DNA of 64,000 nucleotides from CAG-492 sp045643465 (GTDB taxonomy: Bacteria; Bacillota; Clostridia; TANB77; CAG-508): assembly GCA_045643465.1 (NCBI GenBank), contig JAZUKV010000034.1, positions 1-64,000 of the forward strand, given 5' to 3'. The notes below the pieces were generated by a model that had not been told where the DNA came from, ran no database searches, and was given only the letters and a program-made list of their open reading frames with translations. A program made the position numbers and the translations under genes. This document shows positions 27,181-35,299 of the stretch, piece by piece; positions within the stretch are counted from its first letter, which is position 1; each line of letters begins with the position of its first letter.

Positions 27181-27684
27181 TTATTTTTCTGCTTTGCATC
27201 TTTTTCCTTTTTTCTTGGCATCATCTAAAAATCCAGCTATTAAAATAACTATTATTATTGTAATTAACATTATTTTTCCTCTTGTAGTTTGAATTAACTT
27301 TACTAAATATCCAAGTTTAGGTATTGAAAAAACATTTTTTCCAATGAAATTATTTTCTGTTGTTGTAATTCCATCTGACCTATCGTTGCTATCACCTTTT
27401 GTTTCTATTCCTTCATTTGTAATACTTATAGCTCTATGTGTTACTTTATCTCCACTTGAAGCTGTAAAAGCAATAATATCATTTTCTTTTACATCTTGAT
27501 ATTTGGCATGTTTATTTATAAAACTTAAACTACCTGTTTGGATAGTAGGTTGCATAGAGCCAGATTCTACAACGAAAGGTTCAAATCCAATTATGAATAA
27601 AAAAATAAAGATAATTCCTACAATTAGAATTAGTGTCATCAAGGTATTGGCTAACACCTTGATGACTTTTTGTACTTTTTCCAT
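27181..27684 (-). CDS. sipW: SipW-type signal peptidase I
   Basis: A 167-residue membrane signal peptidase of the ER/archaeal (SipW) type. Membrane segments flank at about 13-35 and 138-158. The catalytic Ser is in SGSMQPTIQTGSL. The general base is His (DKVTHRAI) instead of Lys, as in SipW. In Bacillus, SipW matures TasA and TapA of the biofilm matrix. The operon's TasA-like protein and the 989-residue protein both carry the matching 'YFTDT/YFTDM' signal, so they are the likely substrates. The Shine-Dalgarno sequence is weak (GGGATTAG). Confidence 0.9.
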   Translation of the reverse strand: MEKVQKVIKVLANTLMTLILIVGIIFIFLFIIGFEPFVVESGSMQPTIQTGSLSFINKHAKYQDVKENDIIAFTASSGDKVTHRAISITNEGIETKGDSNDRSDGITTTENNFIGKNVFSIPKLGYLVKLIQTTRGKIMLITIIIVILIAGFLDDAKKKGKRCKAEK

Positions 27685-27727
27685 AACACTAATCCCTTAT
27701 TTATTTAACATTATTATTTATTATCTA

Positions 27728-28327
27728 TTAAAATAAACCATATATAGCTGTTGGAGTTGAAGCACTTAAGCTGTTTGTTTGGATTCCATACGCATTAACT
27801 ACAATATTTGTTGTTCCAGCTGTTGCTTTTTGAGCTGCTGTTAATGTTGATTTTAATGTTACTGAACTAAATACTGCTGATGTTGATGCATTTGCTGCTA
27901 ATGAAGTCATAGTTGATGATGAACCATAAGCATATACATATGTAATTGTTTTTTCTGTTGTATCTACAGCTGATGTGTCAATTAAAGTCCATCCACTTCC
28001 TATTGTATCTAATGTGAATAATGCATCATCTGCAGTTCCATCATTATTAGAATCATAGCATGGTACTATTACTTCTGCAAATACATAAGCAGGTGTTGTT
28101 GAAGAATCATTTGTTATTATTGGATTTTTAGCTATATTTGCTCCTGGATGTATTCCTTCTCCATTTGCAGCTACCCATGCTGTTTCACTTAAGCTAATTT
28201 CTACATTATCACCTAATGTGAATACGTTTGTTTTTGTATCTGTATCTGTGAAATATGCAAGTAATCCTCCTATTAATAGTACTACTGCTAATATTGCAGC
28301 TACTGCAATTGATTTTTTCTTGTTCAT
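27728..28327 (-). CDS. TasA/camelysin-like SipW-dependent surface protein
   Basis: A 199-residue exported protein starting MNKKKSIAVAAILAVVLLIG and then LAYFTDTDTKTNVFTLG, the SipW-dependent signal and cleavage motif. The mature part is Ser/Thr/Ala-rich beta-sandwich-like sequence ('KNPIITNDSSTTPAYVF'), as in TasA and camelysin, which form matrix fibres. It lies 43 bases upstream of sipW. AAAGGAAA precedes the ATG. Fibre formation is inferred from the family. Confidence 0.85.
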   Translation of the reverse strand: MNKKKSIAVAAILAVVLLIGGLLAYFTDTDTKTNVFTLGDNVEISLSETAWVAANGEGIHPGANIAKNPIITNDSSTTPAYVFAEVIVPCYDSNNDGTADDALFTLDTIGSGWTLIDTSAVDTTEKTITYVYAYGSSSTMTSLAANASTSAVFSSVTLKSTLTAAQKATAGTTNIVVNAYGIQTNSLSASTPTAIYGLF

Positions 28328-28371
28328 ATTGCATTTTTCCTTTCTTTCCTCTTTGGAATTTTTTATTTATA

Positions 28372-29523
28372 CTATTCAATATTTATTTTTTCTTTATAGT
28401 CTAGTAACATTACAATTACCAAGCCAATAGAAGAAATCACAAATATTGTTATAGCCACATTAATTTTATCCCCTGTTTGAGGATTCGTTTTGTTTTTACC
28501 ACTGTTGTTGTCTTTTGAATTATCTTTGTCATAATCTACTGAAAATATCCAATTTAATTTTGGAGGTATTCCAGCATATTTATTGGCAAGGTCCTTTGGT
28601 ACTGACATTTTCAAATCAAATTCATCTTCTTCGCCAATGTCGTATTTTCCAAGTAATACATTTTCTACATTTCTTAATTTTCTACTATATATAACTTTTC
28701 CTTGTTTATTTGTTATTATTAAGTCTATTTCTTCTAGTAATCCTATTTCAATTTCATTTAAACCTTCTAAATCAAGTTTTAAATAATATTTAGCATTCTT
28801 TTTATTTGTATTTTTTATTTTTATACTGCTACTATAACTATCACCTGGCATTATATCTTTCATATTTTCTAAAAATTCATCTGAAACCTCTATATCACTT
28901 CCTGTACCATTTTCGTAATTTATTGTGATATTTTTATCATTATTAGTATCTATATTGTATTCTGTATTTACACTTTGAGTTGGGACAATTCCTTGCCAGG
29001 GATCTTCTTTTGTATAATCAGGTTCAAAGTTTTTCTCTTGGACAGCCTCTGCTGTTATTTCCAGTTTTATTTTTTTACTGCTTGTAATTTCACTTATATT
29101 TTGTGGAATTTTTATTGTATCAAATAATTTCACAATTTCTTCTGAGTTTAGAGCATTTTTATGATAATAGTATTCTCCATGTTTTTCCCAATCACTTGAA
29201 ATTCCTGTAATATAAGTCTCTGCGTCAACATCTTCGTTGATATAAAAGATTTTTGCTCTTACATAGCACTTTGCTCCAAGATTTTCAATCTTAGGTATAA
29301 ATGAAATTAACTCTGCAGGCATAACAACTTTGGTACTTTCTTCATATTTTTCTTCTACATTTTCACTATTTAATTTGAAGGTTTGTATTTTTATATCTAC
29401 TCCATTTGTGCTTGATTGTCCGCTTGTTATTTGAACAGTCCCTGCATATATTCCAGATATTCCCATAATCATAAAAAATATAATTCCCAGTATAAATAAA
29501 TTTTTACTTGTTTGTTTGATAAT
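28372..29523 (-). CDS. Sortase-anchored surface protein with NPQTG sorting signal
   Basis: A roughly 383-residue exported protein: signal peptide (TSKNLFILGIIFFMIMGISG), an extracellular beta-rich region, then a Lys/Asn-rich stalk, NPQTG, a membrane segment and KEK tail. It resembles TasA-like or TapA-like matrix anchor proteins. An upstream in-frame ATG at 29577 has no Shine-Dalgarno sequence. A strong in-frame AGGAGG (29528-29533) instead precedes ATT (29523) and ATC (29520), so translation probably starts at one of these. It is first in the surface operon; no sortase gene is in this window. Confidence 0.75.
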   Translation of the reverse strand: MIKQTSKNLFILGIIFFMIMGISGIYAGTVQITSGQSSTNGVDIKIQTFKLNSENVEEKYEESTKVVMPAELISFIPKIENLGAKCYVRAKIFYINEDVDAETYITGISSDWEKHGEYYYHKNALNSEEIVKLFDTIKIPQNISEITSSKKIKLEITAEAVQEKNFEPDYTKEDPWQGIVPTQSVNTEYNIDTNNDKNITINYENGTGSDIEVSDEFLENMKDIMPGDSYSSSIKIKNTNKKNAKYYLKLDLEGLNEIEIGLLEEIDLIITNKQGKVIYSRKLRNVENVLLGKYDIGEEDEFDLKMSVPKDLANKYAGIPPKLNWIFSVDYDKDNSKDNNSGKNKTNPQTGDKINVAITIFVISSIGLVIVMLLDYKEKINIE

Positions 29524-29608
29524 ACCACCTCCTAATTCTGATTTTTTATCTTTGTAAGATTTTCTGGTAGAAAACATTTATTAGTTTTACAGGTTGATTT
29601 TTGATTAT

Positions 29609-29659
29609 AAAAAAAGCAGAAAAATTTATGCACACAAAAAATGCACATAGATTTTTCTG
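29609..29659 (-). terminator. Terminator/attenuator ahead of the surface operon
   Basis: On the minus strand CAGAAAAATCTATGTGCA pairs with TGCATAAATTTTTCTG and is followed by seven T. It lies between the promoter at about 29803-29831 and the first operon gene, so it must be read through for expression. Confidence 0.75.
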
Positions 29660-29754
29660 TTTCTATGTTTATTATTATTTATATTATTTATATTCAAAAC
29701 ACGAACATTTGTTAATATATATGCTCCTGCAAGGGTTTCAGCGATTTTGTTCAT
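29626..29754 (-). CDS. Possible 42-residue leader ORF
   Basis: A short ORF starting MNKIAETLAGAYILTNVRVL, with GGGGGTGG seven bases before the ATG. The last part (from about residue 29) is encoded inside the terminator hairpin. It sits directly after a TTGACA promoter. It could be a leader peptide whose translation affects folding of the terminator, or a small independent gene. I do not recognise the peptide. Confidence 0.4.
   Translation of the reverse strand: MNKIAETLAGAYILTNVRVLNINNINNNKHRNRKIYVHFLCA
29702..29713. promoter_or_regulatory. LexA-like palindrome
   Basis: CGAACATTTGTT matches the Gram-positive LexA box (CGAAC-N4-GTTCG) except for the last two bases, and lies inside the leader ORF about 90 bases downstream of the likely transcription start. 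One near-match can occur by chance. Confidence 0.3.
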
Positions 29755-29802
29755 GTTTTTCCACCCCCATTTATTTATCTTTTGATTTCATCTTACTATT
29801 TT

Positions 29803-29831
29803 AATTTATCATTGCAATAATATTTTGTCAA
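29803..29831 (-). promoter_or_regulatory. Sigma-A promoter of the surface operon
   Basis: TTGACA (29831-29826) and TAAATT (29808-29803) with a 17-base spacer on the minus strand; transcription would start near 29796, ahead of the leader ORF. Confidence 0.6.
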
Positions 29832-29860
29832 TGGTATTTTATTACAAATTTTTTCTTTTT

Positions 29861-29905
29861 TTAACAAAAAACCAAAAAGTTCGCTTATATCAAACTTTTT
29901 GGCTT
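29861..29905 (-). terminator. Terminator after the Cna_B surface protein gene
   Basis: CCAAAAAGTTTG and CGAACTTTTTGG form a 12-bp stem followed by TTTTTTG on the minus strand. Confidence 0.9.
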
Positions 29906-29926
29906 TTTAATTTTTTTATTTAATTT

Positions 29927-32659
29927 TTAATAGCCCGTGCGTGGCAATTTTTTAACTTCTAATTTCTTTAAATATGAAATTGTAGGCCATTCAGCTTTAT
30001 CTTCTAATTCGTGTTCTTTATAGTTTCCAGTTAATTTTGTATAATTTATCCATTTGTCTTCTGCTTTAACTGTTGGTAACACCCTGCAGAATATAAAAGG
30101 CTTTTCAACTGCTTCAAATCCTGATATTACTGTTCCAAATTCTACTTTGTAATCAGTAATATATTCATCTTCTTCAAGCTCTACTTTTGTAAAATCAATA
30201 TAGTTATTCTTTTGTGTATTATATTTTCCATATTCAATGTAATCTTCTGATTTATTAGTTTTGTATTTTACTATATAATCTAAATCTTCGTTATAAGTAC
30301 CTGTAAATAATTTAGTAATTCTAACATAATCAGTTGGTAAATTATCTGTCCATGTAAAATTATCTAATGCTACATTTGATGTATTCTTTAATGAATTAAA
30401 GCTATATTTAATTTCATCATTTGGTTGTGCTTGTACTAAACCTGTTTTATCAATATCCAGTCCAACTTCAACGCTCTTATTATCTATTGTTACTGGAATT
30501 GTTTTATTATGTTCTCTAATTTGAATTTCGTATTTTTCAGTATTTAATAAATAATAGTCTGAACCAGTATCTTTTTCTTTTACATAGTAATTTCCATATT
30601 CTAATAATTTACTTGTTGCTTTTCCATCTTTTGCAGTAGTAATTGTATCAACTAATTCATCTTTTTCTGTATATATTTCAAATACTGCATTTTCAAGTGG
30701 TGTACCTTTAACTTCTTTTGTTAATTTGTTGTCATCTTTACTTACTTTTATTATTTCAATTCTACCTTTGATTTTTTCATTTTCAAAAGTAATATCTGTT
30801 ATTTGATCTTGTGTTAATGTAACAGTTTCTTTTTTATCACTTAATACATAATTTTGTAGAGTTTTAGTTTCTTGAATAGTATATTTTTGGTCTATTGGTA
30901 ATCTCTGTGTTGTTGCCTCTCCGTTTTTGTCAGTCTTTAATGTTTCAACAACATTTCCTTTTTCGTCATATACTTTAAATTCTACATTTGCAAGTTTTAC
31001 TTCATTATTATCCATATCTACTTTAATTACTCTAATTTGTCCCTTTTTCTTTTCGTTAGTAAACGTCATATTTGTAATTTCATCTTCTTTTAAAGTAACT
31101 GTTTGTGGTGTTTCATTTAACACATACCATTTTCCTGTTTTAGTTTCTTGTACTTTATATTCTTGGTCTATTGGTAATCTTTTGCTTGTAGCCTCTCCAT
31201 TCTTGTCAGTTTTCAATGTATCTACTACATTTCCTTTTTCATCATATACTTTAAATTCAACATCTGGTATTTTTACTTCTTTATTGTCTAAATCCACTTT
31301 AATCACTTTGATTTGACCTTTTTTCTTTTCATTTGTAAATATCATATTTGTAATTTCATCTTCTTTTAAAGTAACTGTTTGTGGTGTTTCATTTAATTTA
31401 TACCATTTACCTGTTTTAGTTTCTTTTATAGTTAATTTCTCATAATCTCTTATTGGATATTCTTTAGTAGTTGCTTCTCCATTTTCATTTGTTTTAATTG
31501 TTTCTAAAACATTTCCTTTTTGATCTAAAACTTGAAATTCAACATCTTTTAGTTTTACTTCTTTATTATCTTCATCTACTTTTATTACTTTAACTTGTCC
31601 TTTTTTTAGCTCGTTTTCTATTGTAGTTTTAGTTTCGTTATTCCATTCGATTTTTATAGGTGTATCTTCTGCTAAGTTGTACCATTTTCCAGTATTTTTC
31701 TCTATCACTTTGTAATTTCCTGCACGAAGATTTTTAATATGTATTTCTCCATCTACATTAGTTTTATATGTACCAATAACCTTATTAAATTCTTCACTAA
31801 ATAAGTCAAATTCAACGTTTCCAAGTGCAATTTTATGATTATCTTTATCTACTTTGTATATTGTTAAATCTCCAGCTTTATGTTTGTTTGTGATTGTTTT
31901 ATCTGTTATTTTGTTGTAGTATGCTGGAATGTTTATTGTATCTTGCTCTAGTACATAGTCATCGTTGCTCTTAACTTCTTTTACTATATAATTTGCTTGA
32001 TATAAATTGTTAAATGTAACTACTCCATCTGCTCCTGTTGTGGCTGTTCCAATTTCTGTTCCGTCTTCTTTTGTGATTTTAAATGTTGTATTTGGAATTG
32101 GACTATTTGTGTCTGCATCTACCTTTTTAATTTTAATACCTGCAGTATTTCCTTTTATGCTTAAAGTTGCCACACCGCTTGTTAAAACAAGTGGATCTCC
32201 TGTAATTGTATAATCTTGTAAAGTTTCATCAAAACTTGTTGCATAAAATACTGCATACGATTTTGATGTTACACTTATTCTTATTTCTCCGTTAATATCT
32301 CCTGTTTCAACACTGCTCTTTGGTAACCTTACTTGAAATGTCTCCCCTGCATTAAATGTGTGTTTTCCATTTCCATTTGTATCTGTTACTATTGTTCCAT
32401 TTGGAAATCCTGTAATTGCTACATCATAGCTTGATATTTCAATATTTGCATTTACTGTGTAATTTTGAACATAGTAATCTCCAGCTACAAACATATTACC
32501 TGATTTTTCTGCATTTGCTACTGGGGTTCTATATGTTGCACTTCCATTGTTTCCAATATCAACTAATCTGTGAATACAATCTACAATTTCTTGTCCTATT
32601 TCATCAGTTGCATAGAAGTCATTTACATCAGATTGACCTAATACGCAATATACAGCCAT
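29927..32659 (-). CDS. Cna_B-repeat surface protein, truncated at the N-terminus
   Basis: A 910-residue adhesin-like protein with no signal peptide. It opens MAVYCVLGQSDVNDFYATD, which looks like the middle of a thioester (TED/TQXA-type) domain. About six Cna_B/SpaA-type repeats follow ('GQIKVIKVDxDNKEVKxxxVEFKVYDEKGNV', 'ETKTGKWYxLNETPQTVTL', 'FTNEKKK'), then a DUF11-like segment. It ends LPRTGY with no membrane anchor after the sorting motif. The ATG is only five bases after the mutS stop codon and has no convincing Shine-Dalgarno sequence. I read it as a 5'-deleted gene joined to the end of mutS, probably not exported. Confidence 0.75.
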   Translation of the reverse strand: MAVYCVLGQSDVNDFYATDEIGQEIVDCIHRLVDIGNNGSATYRTPVANAEKSGNMFVAGDYYVQNYTVNANIEISSYDVAITGFPNGTIVTDTNGNGKHTFNAGETFQVRLPKSSVETGDINGEIRISVTSKSYAVFYATSFDETLQDYTITGDPLVLTSGVATLSIKGNTAGIKIKKVDADTNSPIPNTTFKITKEDGTEIGTATTGADGVVTFNNLYQANYIVKEVKSNDDYVLEQDTINIPAYYNKITDKTITNKHKAGDLTIYKVDKDNHKIALGNVEFDLFSEEFNKVIGTYKTNVDGEIHIKNLRAGNYKVIEKNTGKWYNLAEDTPIKIEWNNETKTTIENELKKGQVKVIKVDEDNKEVKLKDVEFQVLDQKGNVLETIKTNENGEATTKEYPIRDYEKLTIKETKTGKWYKLNETPQTVTLKEDEITNMIFTNEKKKGQIKVIKVDLDNKEVKIPDVEFKVYDEKGNVVDTLKTDKNGEATSKRLPIDQEYKVQETKTGKWYVLNETPQTVTLKEDEITNMTFTNEKKKGQIRVIKVDMDNNEVKLANVEFKVYDEKGNVVETLKTDKNGEATTQRLPIDQKYTIQETKTLQNYVLSDKKETVTLTQDQITDITFENEKIKGRIEIIKVSKDDNKLTKEVKGTPLENAVFEIYTEKDELVDTITTAKDGKATSKLLEYGNYYVKEKDTGSDYYLLNTEKYEIQIREHNKTIPVTIDNKSVEVGLDIDKTGLVQAQPNDEIKYSFNSLKNTSNVALDNFTWTDNLPTDYVRITKLFTGTYNEDLDYIVKYKTNKSEDYIEYGKYNTQKNNYIDFTKVELEEDEYITDYKVEFGTVISGFEAVEKPFIFCRVLPTVKAEDKWINYTKLTGNYKEHELEDKAEWPTISYLKKLEVKKLPRTGY
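30885..31440 (-). repeat. 276-bp near-identical tandem Cna_B repeats
   Basis: Adjacent repeats of 92 codons, seen for instance from matching text at 31067 and 31343, are almost identical in DNA. The array can expand or contract by recombination. Confidence 0.75.
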
Positions 32660-32663
32660 TTTT

Positions 32664-35279
32664 TTATGATAATTTTTCTTTTATTCTTACTAAAGTATTT
32701 AATGCATCAATTGGTGTTAATTGATTAAAGTCAATTCTATCTATTTCATGAGCAACTTCTGCAATTTTCAAATTATATATTTTAACTGAATCTGCAGCCT
32801 CTAATTGCTTTGTACCTTTTTCGATTATTTTATTATTTAACACATTTTTTCTTTCTAGTGACTGTAAAATTTCATTTGCCTTTTTAGTTACAATTTGTGG
32901 AACACCTGCTAATCTTGCAACATGAACACCATAACTTTCATCAGTTCCACCATTAATTATTTTTCTAAGGAAAATAATGTCTTCACCTTTTTCTTTTACT
33001 GCTATTGAATAATTTTTAACTCCATCTATTTTATTTTCAAGCTCTGTTAATTCATGATAATGTGTTGCAAATAATGTTTTAGCTCCACATTTTTCTGTAT
33101 CAGCAATATATTCTGCAACAGCCCATGCAATTGATAGTCCATCATATGTAGATGTTCCCCTTCCAATTTCATCTAATATAACTAAACTATTAGCAGTTGC
33201 TTCTTTTAATATTGTAGCAACTTCCATCATTTCAACCATAAAAGTACTTTGGCCCATACTTAAATCATCTGAAGCACCAACTCTTGTAAAGATTTTATCA
33301 ACAATTCCTATTTTAGCATATGAAGCAGGAACAAAACTTCCTATTTGAGCCATTAATGTAATCAATGCTACTTGCCTCATATATGTAGACTTACCAGCCA
33401 TGTTTGGACCTGTAATTATTGCTAATCTATTACTTGACTTATCTAAATATGTATCATTAGGAACAAAATTGCTTGTTGATATCATCTTTTCTATAACAGG
33501 ATGTCTTCCTTCTTTTATATCTATAATATCTTCTGAATCTACAATTGGTTTTACATAACCCATATCTTCTGCTACAATAGCAAAAGAAACTATAACATCT
33601 AATATTGAAACTAAATTAGCAGTTTTTTGAATTCTTTGGATTTGTTTTTCTATCTGAGCTCTAACTTCACAAAAAGCATTATATTCAAGTATAACAACTC
33701 TTTCTTCTGCTCCTAGAATTTTGTTTTCAAGCTCTTTAAGCTCTTCTGTTATATATCTTTCCCCATTTGCTAATGTCTGTTTACGTATATACCTATCTGG
33801 AACCATAGATAAATTAGATTTAGTAACTTCAAGATAATATCCAAAAACTTTATTAAAACCTATTTTAAGATTTTTAATTCCTGTTTCTTCCTTTTCTTTT
33901 ACTTCTAAATCAACTAACCACTTCTTGCCTTCAGTAGTAGCAATTTTTAATTCATCAATTTCTGGATTAAATCCTATTTTTATTAAATCTCCATCTTTTA
34001 CTCCTATTGGAGGTTCCTCTACAATTGATTTATCTATAATCTCATATATATCATCTAAAGTATCCATTTCTTCATATATATTTTTTAGAAGTCCTGCTCC
34101 AGTTCCTGCTAATACGTGCTTAATGCTTGGTAATTGCTTTATTGAATTTTTTAAAGAAATTAAATCTCTACCATTTGCATTACCATATGCAATTTTTCCT
34201 GCTAATCGTTCAATATCATAAACTTTTTTTAATGATTCAATTACATCTCCACGTAAAATTATAGAATCTTTTAGCTCTTCAACTGCATTTAATCTATCAT
34301 TGATTTCCTTTTTATCCACAAGTGGATCATTAATCCATCTTCTTAGCATTCTTCCACCCATTGATGTTGAAGTTTTATCAAGAACCCATAAAAGAGTACC
34401 CTTTTTAGATTTATCTCTCATTTTTTCGGTTAGCTCTAGATTTCTTCTTGCATTAATATCTAAAGCCATATATCTTGTAGTATTATATATTTTAATTGTA
34501 TTTATATGATCTAATCCAGTTTTTTGAGTATCTTCTAAGTATTTTAATAAAGCATTTATTGCATATATTGCTAGCTTTTTATCTGCTAAATCATTAATTT
34601 TGCAATTTGTATCATCTATTATATTGTACATTCCTGATAATAACTCATATTCTCCATCAAAAGAATCTTCTGGCTCTTGTGATATATATGTTTTAAATCT
34701 ATCTTTGATTTTATCAATCTCAATTGTACTATTATACATCATTTCGCTAACAATAATTTCTGCTGGAGAATATCTTGAAATTTCATCTAATAATCTTGCA
34801 AAATTATTTTGTTCAACAATTTGTGTCGCGAAAAATTCTCCTGTTGATATATCACAAACACTAATTCCAAAATATAATCCGCTTTTATATATTGCCATAA
34901 TATAATTATTTTTCTTCTCTTCAAGAAGATTAGATTCAATTACAGTTCCAGGAGTTACAACTCTTATTACTTCCCTTTTTACAATTCCCTTTGCTTGCTT
35001 TGGATCTTCTACTTGTTCACATATAGCAACTTTGTATCCTTTTTCTATTAATTTTGCAATGTATCCATCTGCTGCATGGAAAGGAATGCCTGACATTGGA
35101 GCTCTTTTATCTTGTCCACAATCTTTTCCTGTTAATGTTAATTCTAATTCCCTAGAAACTATTTCTGCATCTTCAAAAAACATTTCATAAAAATCGCCTA
35201 ATCTATAAAATAAAACACAATCACTATACTGTTTTTTTGTATCTAAATAATGTTGCATCATTGGTGAAAATTCTGCCAT
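32664..35279 (-). CDS. mutS: DNA mismatch repair protein MutS
   Basis: An 871-residue mismatch-recognition ATPase. Domain I has the mismatch-probing FYRLGDFYEMFFEDA. The ATPase domain has Walker A GPNMAGKSTYMRQ, Walker B VILDEIGRGTSTYDG and FATHYHEL. The start is put at MAEFSPMMQ, since upstream Mets overlap the end of miaB. GAAGGA lies upstream. It follows miaB, as in many Clostridia, but mutL, the usual next gene, is replaced by the truncated surface-protein gene. The C-terminal end looks complete (RIKEKLS). Confidence 0.96.
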   Translation of the reverse strand: MAEFSPMMQHYLDTKKQYSDCVLFYRLGDFYEMFFEDAEIVSRELELTLTGKDCGQDKRAPMSGIPFHAADGYIAKLIEKGYKVAICEQVEDPKQAKGIVKREVIRVVTPGTVIESNLLEEKKNNYIMAIYKSGLYFGISVCDISTGEFFATQIVEQNNFARLLDEISRYSPAEIIVSEMMYNSTIEIDKIKDRFKTYISQEPEDSFDGEYELLSGMYNIIDDTNCKINDLADKKLAIYAINALLKYLEDTQKTGLDHINTIKIYNTTRYMALDINARRNLELTEKMRDKSKKGTLLWVLDKTSTSMGGRMLRRWINDPLVDKKEINDRLNAVEELKDSIILRGDVIESLKKVYDIERLAGKIAYGNANGRDLISLKNSIKQLPSIKHVLAGTGAGLLKNIYEEMDTLDDIYEIIDKSIVEEPPIGVKDGDLIKIGFNPEIDELKIATTEGKKWLVDLEVKEKEETGIKNLKIGFNKVFGYYLEVTKSNLSMVPDRYIRKQTLANGERYITEELKELENKILGAEERVVILEYNAFCEVRAQIEKQIQRIQKTANLVSILDVIVSFAIVAEDMGYVKPIVDSEDIIDIKEGRHPVIEKMISTSNFVPNDTYLDKSSNRLAIITGPNMAGKSTYMRQVALITLMAQIGSFVPASYAKIGIVDKIFTRVGASDDLSMGQSTFMVEMMEVATILKEATANSLVILDEIGRGTSTYDGLSIAWAVAEYIADTEKCGAKTLFATHYHELTELENKIDGVKNYSIAVKEKGEDIIFLRKIINGGTDESYGVHVARLAGVPQIVTKKANEILQSLERKNVLNNKIIEKGTKQLEAADSVKIYNLKIAEVAHEIDRIDFNQLTPIDALNTLVRIKEKLS

Positions 35280-35299
35280 ACTTATTCGTCCTTCTTTCT

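Noticed and set aside
29600..29800. Cyclic-di-GMP or other known riboswitch ahead of the surface operon
   Set aside because: The structured part is only a simple terminator hairpin; none of the conserved aptamer cores I know were found.
29609..29804. 67-residue plus-strand ORF opposite the leader region
   Set aside because: Tyr/Phe/Leu-rich low-complexity product of A+T-rich DNA, no ribosome-binding site; the promoter, leader and terminator on the minus strand explain the region.
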